Source: Nectonema munidae | Lineage: Eukaryota > Nematomorpha > Nectonematoida > Nectonematidae | DNA: 64,000 nt | Reading direction: 5' to 3' | Assembly: GCA_030549495.1 (NCBI GenBank) | Contig: JAUIRK010001029.1 | Coordinates: forward strand, 735,290 to 799,289 | Translations under genes and position numbers: made by a program | Notes under the pieces: model-generated | Databases searched by the model: none | The model's input: only the letters and a program-made list of their open reading frames with translations | What the model was told of the DNA's origin: nothing | Part shown: one piece after another, positions 59,400-64,000 of the stretch | How the letters are laid out: every line of letters starts with the position of its first letter | How positions within the stretch are numbered: the first letter of the stretch is position 1

Positions 59400-61700
59400 G
59401 TTTGAGTGCTCCCTTTTTGAGCATGCCTGTGTTTGAGTGCTCCTTGTTTGTGTCTGCCTGTGTTATAGTGCCCCATGTTTGAGTGCCTCCTGTTTATGCC
59501 TGCTTTTGTTTGAATGCCCCCTGTTGGTGTTTGTCTGTGTTAAAGTGCTCCCTTTTTGTGCGTGCCTATGTTTAAATCAACTTTGTTTGTGCCTGCCTGT
59601 GTTTGAGTGCTCCCTGTTTGAGCCTTCCTGTGTTTGAGTGCTCCTTGTTTGTGTCTGCCTGTGTTATAGTGCCCCATGTTTGTACCTGCCTCTGTTTGAG
59701 TGCCTCCTGTTGTTTGAGTGCTCCCTGTTTGTGTCTGTCTGTGCTTGAGTGCCCCATATTTGTGCCTGCCTGTGTTTGAGTGCCTTCTGTTTGTGCCTGC
59801 CTGTGTTTGTGTCCTCCTTGTTTGTGCGTTCCTGTGTTTGAGTGGCCCCTGTAGGTGTTTACCTGTTTTAAAGTGCTCCCTTTTTCTGCCTGAATCTGTT
59901 TAAGTGCTACCTGTTTGTGCTTGCATGTGTTTAAGTTTTCCCTGTTTGTGCCTGCCTGTGTTTAAATCCTCCCTGTTTGTGCCTACCAGTGTTTGAGTGC
60001 TCCTTTTTTTTGCCTGTCTCTGTTTAAGTGCTACCTGTTTGTGCCTGAATGTGTTTAAGTCAACCCTATTTGTGCCTGCGTGTGTTGGGTTCCCCTGTTT
60101 GAGTGCCTGCCTGTGTTTAAGTGCTCCTTGTTTCATCTTGACTATTGTTTAAGTCCTACCTGTGTTTAAGTGCTCTTTGTTTGTGCCTGCCTGTGTTTAG
60201 ATGCTCCCTGTTGATAGAGTGCTCGTTGTTTGTTCCTGCCTGTGTTTGAGTGCTCCCTATTTTGCCTATGTGTTTGAGTGCCCTCTGTTGGTATTTGCCT
60301 GTGTTTAAGTGTTCCCTTTTTGTGGTAAAATCTGTTTAAGTGTTTGCATGTGGTTAAGTCCACCCTGTTTGTGCCTGCCTGTGTTTAAGTGCTCCCTTTT
60401 CCTTGCCCTGTTGTTTGTGTCTGAGTGTGTTTTCTCTCTGTTGATTGAGTGCTACCTCGTTTGTTCCTGCCTGTGTTTAAGTGCTCCCTGTTTTTGCCTG
60501 GTATGTTGGGTTCCCTGTTTGAGTGCCTTCCTGTGTTTAAGTGCTCTATGTTGGTGCTTGCCTATGTTAAAGTGCTCCCTTTTTGTGCCTGAATCTGTTT
60601 AAGTGCTCCCTATTTGAGCTTGCATGTGTTTAAGTGTTCCCTCTTTGTGTCAGCCTGTTTTTAAGTCCTCCCTGTTAGTGCCTGCCTGTGTTTGAGTGCT
60701 CCCTTTTTGAGCTTGCCTGTGTTTGAGTGCTCCTTGTTTGTGTCTGCCTGTGTTATAGTGCCCCATGTTTGAGTGCCTCCTGTTTATGCCTGCTTGTGTT
60801 TGAATGCCCCCTGTTGGTGTTTGTCAGTGTTAAAGTGCTCCCTTTTTGTGCGTGCCTATGTTTAAATCAACTTTGTTTGTGCCTGCCTGTGTTTGAGTGC
60901 TCCCTGTTTGAGTCTTCTTGTGTTTGAGTGCTCCTTGTTTGTGTCTGCCTGTGTTATAGTGCCCCATGTTTGTGCCTGCCTCTGTTTGAGTGCCTCCTGT
61001 TGTTTGAGTGCTCCCTGTTTGTGTCTGCCTGTGCTTGAGTGCCCCATATTTATGCCTGCCTGTGTTCGAGTGCCTTCTGTTTGTGCCTGCCTGTGTTTGT
61101 GTCCTCCTTGTTTGTGCGTTCCTGTATTTCTGTGGCCCCTGTAGGTGTTTACCTGTTTTAAAGTGCTCCCTTTTTCTGCCTGAATCTGTTTAAGTGCTAC
61201 CTGTTTGTGCTTGCATGTGTTTAAGTTTTCCCTGTTTGTGCCTGCCTGTGTTTAAATGCTCCCTGTTTGTTTTTGCCAGTGTTTGAGTGCTCCTTTTTTT
61301 TGCCTGTCTCTGTTTAAATGCTACCTGTTTGTGCCTGAATGTGTTTAAGTCAACCCTATTTGTGCCTGCGTGTGTTGGGTTCGCCTGTTTGAGTGCCTGC
61401 CTGTGTTTAAGTGCTCCTTGTTTCTGCTTGACTATTGTTTAAGTCCTACCTGTGTTTAAGTGCTCCTTGTTTGTGGCTGCCTGTATTTGGGTGCTCCCTG
61501 TTGATAGAGTGCTCGTTGTTGTTCCTGCCTGTGTTTGAGTGCTCCCTATTTTGTCTGTGTGTGTTTGAGTGCCCTCTGTTGGTACTTGCCTGTATTTAAA
61601 TGTTCCCTTTTTGTGCCTAAATCTGTTTAAGTGCTTGCATGTGGTTAAGTCCACACTGTTTGTGCCTTCCTGTGTCGGGTGCTCGCTGTGTTTGAGTGCC
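59400..61700. repeat. Second higher-order repeat, about 1,290 bp, two copies
   Basis: Landmarks at 59437, 59572 and 59718 recur at 60727, 60862 and 61008, each 1,290 bp further on. The copies are less alike than copies B and C of the 2,787-bp repeat. Confidence 0.7.
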
Positions 61701-64000
61701 TGCCTGTGTTTAAGTGCTCCCTTCTCTCCTTGTCCTCGTTGTTTGTGTCTGACTGTGTTTGGATGCTTCTTGTTGATTTAGTGCTAGTTGTTTGTTAATG
61801 CCTGTGTTTGAGTGCTCTCTGTTTGTAACTGCCTGCGTTTGAGTGTTACCTGTTTGCGCTTACCTGTGTCTAAGTGCTCGCTGTTTGGGCCTGCCTGTGT
61901 TTAATTCCACCTTGTTTGTGCTTGCGTATGTTGGGTTCTCCCTATTTGAGTGCCTGCCTGTGTTTAAGTGCTCCCTGTTTCTGCCTGCTTATTGTTTAAG
62001 TCCTACCTGTGTTTAAGTGCTCCTTGTTTGTGCCTGACCGTGTTTGGGTGCTTCCTGTTGATTGAGTGCTCGTCGTTTGTTCCTGCCTGTATTTGAGTGC
62101 TCCCTGTTTTTGCCTGAATCTGTTTAAGTGCTCCCTGTTTGAGCCTGCATGTGTTTAAGTGTTCCCTGTTTGTGCCCAGCCTGTGTTTAAGTCCTCCCTG
62201 TTAGTGCCTGCCTGTGTTTGAGTTCTCCCTTTTTGAGCCTGCCTGTGTTTGAGTGCTCCTTGTTTGTGTCTGCCTGTGTTATAGTGCCCCATGTTTGAGT
62301 GCCTTCTGTTTATACCTGCTTGTTTTTGAATGCCCCCTGTTGGTGCTTGTCTGTGTTAAAGTGCTCCCTTTTTGCGCCTGCCTGTGTTTAAATCAACCCT
62401 ATTTGTGCCTGCCTGTGTTTGAGTGCTCCCTGATTGAGCCTTCCTGTGTTTGAGTGCTCTCTGATTGAGCCTTCCTGTGTTTGAGTGCTCCTAGTTTGTG
62501 TCTGACTGTGTTATAGTGCCCCATGTTTGTGAGTGCCTCTGTTTGAGTGCCTCCTGTTTGTGTCTGTCTGTGCTTGAATGCCCCATATTTGTGCCTGCCT
62601 ATGTTTGAGTGCCTTCTGTTTGTGCCTGCCTGTGTTTGTGTCCTCCTTGTTTGTGCGTTCCTGTGTTTATGTGGCCCCTGTAGGTGTTTACCTGTTTTAA
62701 AGTGATCCCTTTTTCTGCCTGAATCTGTTTAAGTGCTACCTGTTTGTGCTTGCATGTGTTTAAGTTTTCCCTGTTTGTGCCGGCCTGTGTTTAAATCCTC
62801 CCTGTTTGTGCCTGCCTGTGTTTGAGTGCTCCCTGTTTGTGCCTTCCTGTGTTTGAATGCCCCTTGTTGATGCTTGCCTGTGTTAAAGTACTCCATTTTT
62901 GAGCCTGAATCTGTTTAAGTGCTCCCTGTTTGTGCCTGCCTGTGTTTAAGTCCACCCTGTTTGTACCTGCGTGTGTTGGGTTATCCCTGTTTGAGCCCTT
63001 GTTTGAACCTGCCTGCGTTTGAGTGCTCCGTGTTTGTGTCTGCCTCTGTTATAGTGCCCCATGTTTGAGTGCCTCCTGTTTATGCCTGCTTGTGTTTGAA
63101 TGCCCCCTGTTGGTGTTTGCCTGTGTTAAAGTGCTCTCTTTTTGTGCCTGTCTCTGTTTAAGTGCTACCTGTTTGTGCCTGAATGTATTTAAGTCAACCC
63201 TATTTGTGCCTGCGTGTGTTGAGTTCCCCTGTTTGAGTGCCTGCCTGTGTTTAAGTGCTCCTTGTTTCTGCTTGACTATTGTTTAAGTCCTACCTGTGTT
63301 TAAGTGCTCCTTGTTTGTGCCTGTCTGTATTTGCGTGCTCCCTGTTGATAGAGTGCTCATTGTTGTTCCTGCCTGTGTTTGAGTGCTCCCTATTTTGCCT
63401 GTGTGTGTTTGAGTACCAACATGCCTGTGTTTAAGTGTTCCCTTTTTGTGCCTAAATCTGTTTAAGTGCTTGCATGTGGTTAAGTCCACCCTGTTTGTGC
63501 CTGCCTGTGTCGGGTGCTCGCTGTGTTTGAGTGCTCCCTTTTTGAGCCTGCCTGTGTTTGAGTGCTCCTTGTTTGTGTCTGCCTGTGTTATAGTGCCCCA
63601 TGTTTATGCCTGCTTGTGTTTGAATGCCCCCTGTTGGTGTTTGCCTGTGTTAAAGTGCTCTCTTTTTGTGCCTGTCTCTGTTTAAGTGCTACCTGTTTGT
63701 GCCTGAATGTATTTAAGTCAACCCTATTTGTGCCTGCGTGTGTTGAGTTCCCCTGTTTGAGTGCCTGCCTATGCTTAAGTGCTCCTTGTTTCTGCTTGAC
63801 TATTGTTTAAGTCCTACCTGTGTTTAAGTGCTCCTTGTTTGTGCCTGTCTGTATTTGCGTGCTCCCTGTTGATAGAGTGCTCATTGTTTGTTCCTGCCTG
63901 TGTTTGAGTGCTCCCTATTTTGCCTACGTGTTTGAGTGCCCTCTGTTGGTATTTGCCTGTGTTTAAGTGTTCCCTTTTTGTGGTAAAATCTGTTTAAGTG

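Larger units (their letters stand above)
46641..64000. repeat. Satellite array of degenerate 31-bp units with higher-order repeats
   Basis: Continuous from about 46,640 to the window edge, about 560 units. The common unit contains TGTTTGTGCCTGCC and then TGTGTTTGAGTGCTCCC. Frequent variants have TTTAAG, TTAAAG, TTATAG or TTGGGT in place of TTTGAG, and GTCCTCC or GCCCC in place of GCTCCC. The plus strand is nearly devoid of A in the consensus. Variant units recur in fixed order, producing higher-order repeats of 2,787 bp and about 1,290 bp. No other element interrupts it. The many reading frames inside have no start, domain or codon evidence for being genes. Confidence 0.93.

Noticed and set aside
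46981-63810. Dozens of ORFs of 60-130 codons on both strands in the right-hand third
   Set aside because: They are frames of the 31-bp satellite. The same peptide repeats in every frame, starts are arbitrary, stops follow the monomer variant, and no domain is present.
46641-64000. CRISPR-like regular spacing
   Set aside because: The units are directly joined with no unique spacers, the array is far too long and degenerate, and the context is eukaryotic.

Overview
This is an AT-rich stretch of an animal nuclear genome, most likely an arthropod. The signs are spliced genes with introns as short as 53 bp, non-LTR retrotransposons of the Jockey/CR1 type, hAT and piggyBac relics, a tRNA-derived SINE and a long satellite array. 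The species cannot be fixed from sequence alone; the arthropod call is inference.

Left end (0-9.3 kb): the one host gene that is clearly recognised is a Drp1/DNM1L-type dynamin GTPase on the minus strand. Six coding exons join in phase and cover the start codon to about residue 255, nearly the whole GTPase domain. The rest of the protein is not seen and would lie beyond the left edge, unless the gene is truncated. Intron 1 (4.6 kb) is filled with transposon debris and a tandem repeat. Intron 5 holds two TTAA-flanked MITEs.

Middle left (9.8-23 kb): a transposon graveyard. It holds a LINE RNase H relic, a retroelement fossil (gag-like part and RNase H-like end, DIRS-like at best), a broken PHD/OTU/vertnin-like gene, a LINE 3' fragment, and two related LINEs lying head-to-tail on the minus strand. 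The second LINE (about 18.9-22.8 kb) is nearly complete.

Middle (23-46.6 kb): a ZBED-type hAT element with a decayed transposase (23.7-26.9 kb), whose internally deleted relative sits in Drp1 intron 1; a SINE inserted in it; a second hAT remnant with its dimerisation domain (27-28 kb); several MITEs and two fold-back elements; a piggyBac relic; and two unrecognised but open reading frames, at 35.7 kb (170 aa) and 38.3 kb (187 aa, zinc-finger-like). Long AT-rich stretches between them carry nothing I can name.

Right end (46.6-64 kb, running off the window): one continuous satellite of about 560 degenerate 31-bp units, with higher-order repeats of 2,787 bp and about 1,290 bp. It is the most unusual feature here. 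It produces many apparent ORFs on both strands (Cys/Leu-rich on plus, Gln/Thr/His-rich on minus), which are best read as a by-product of the repeat and not as genes.
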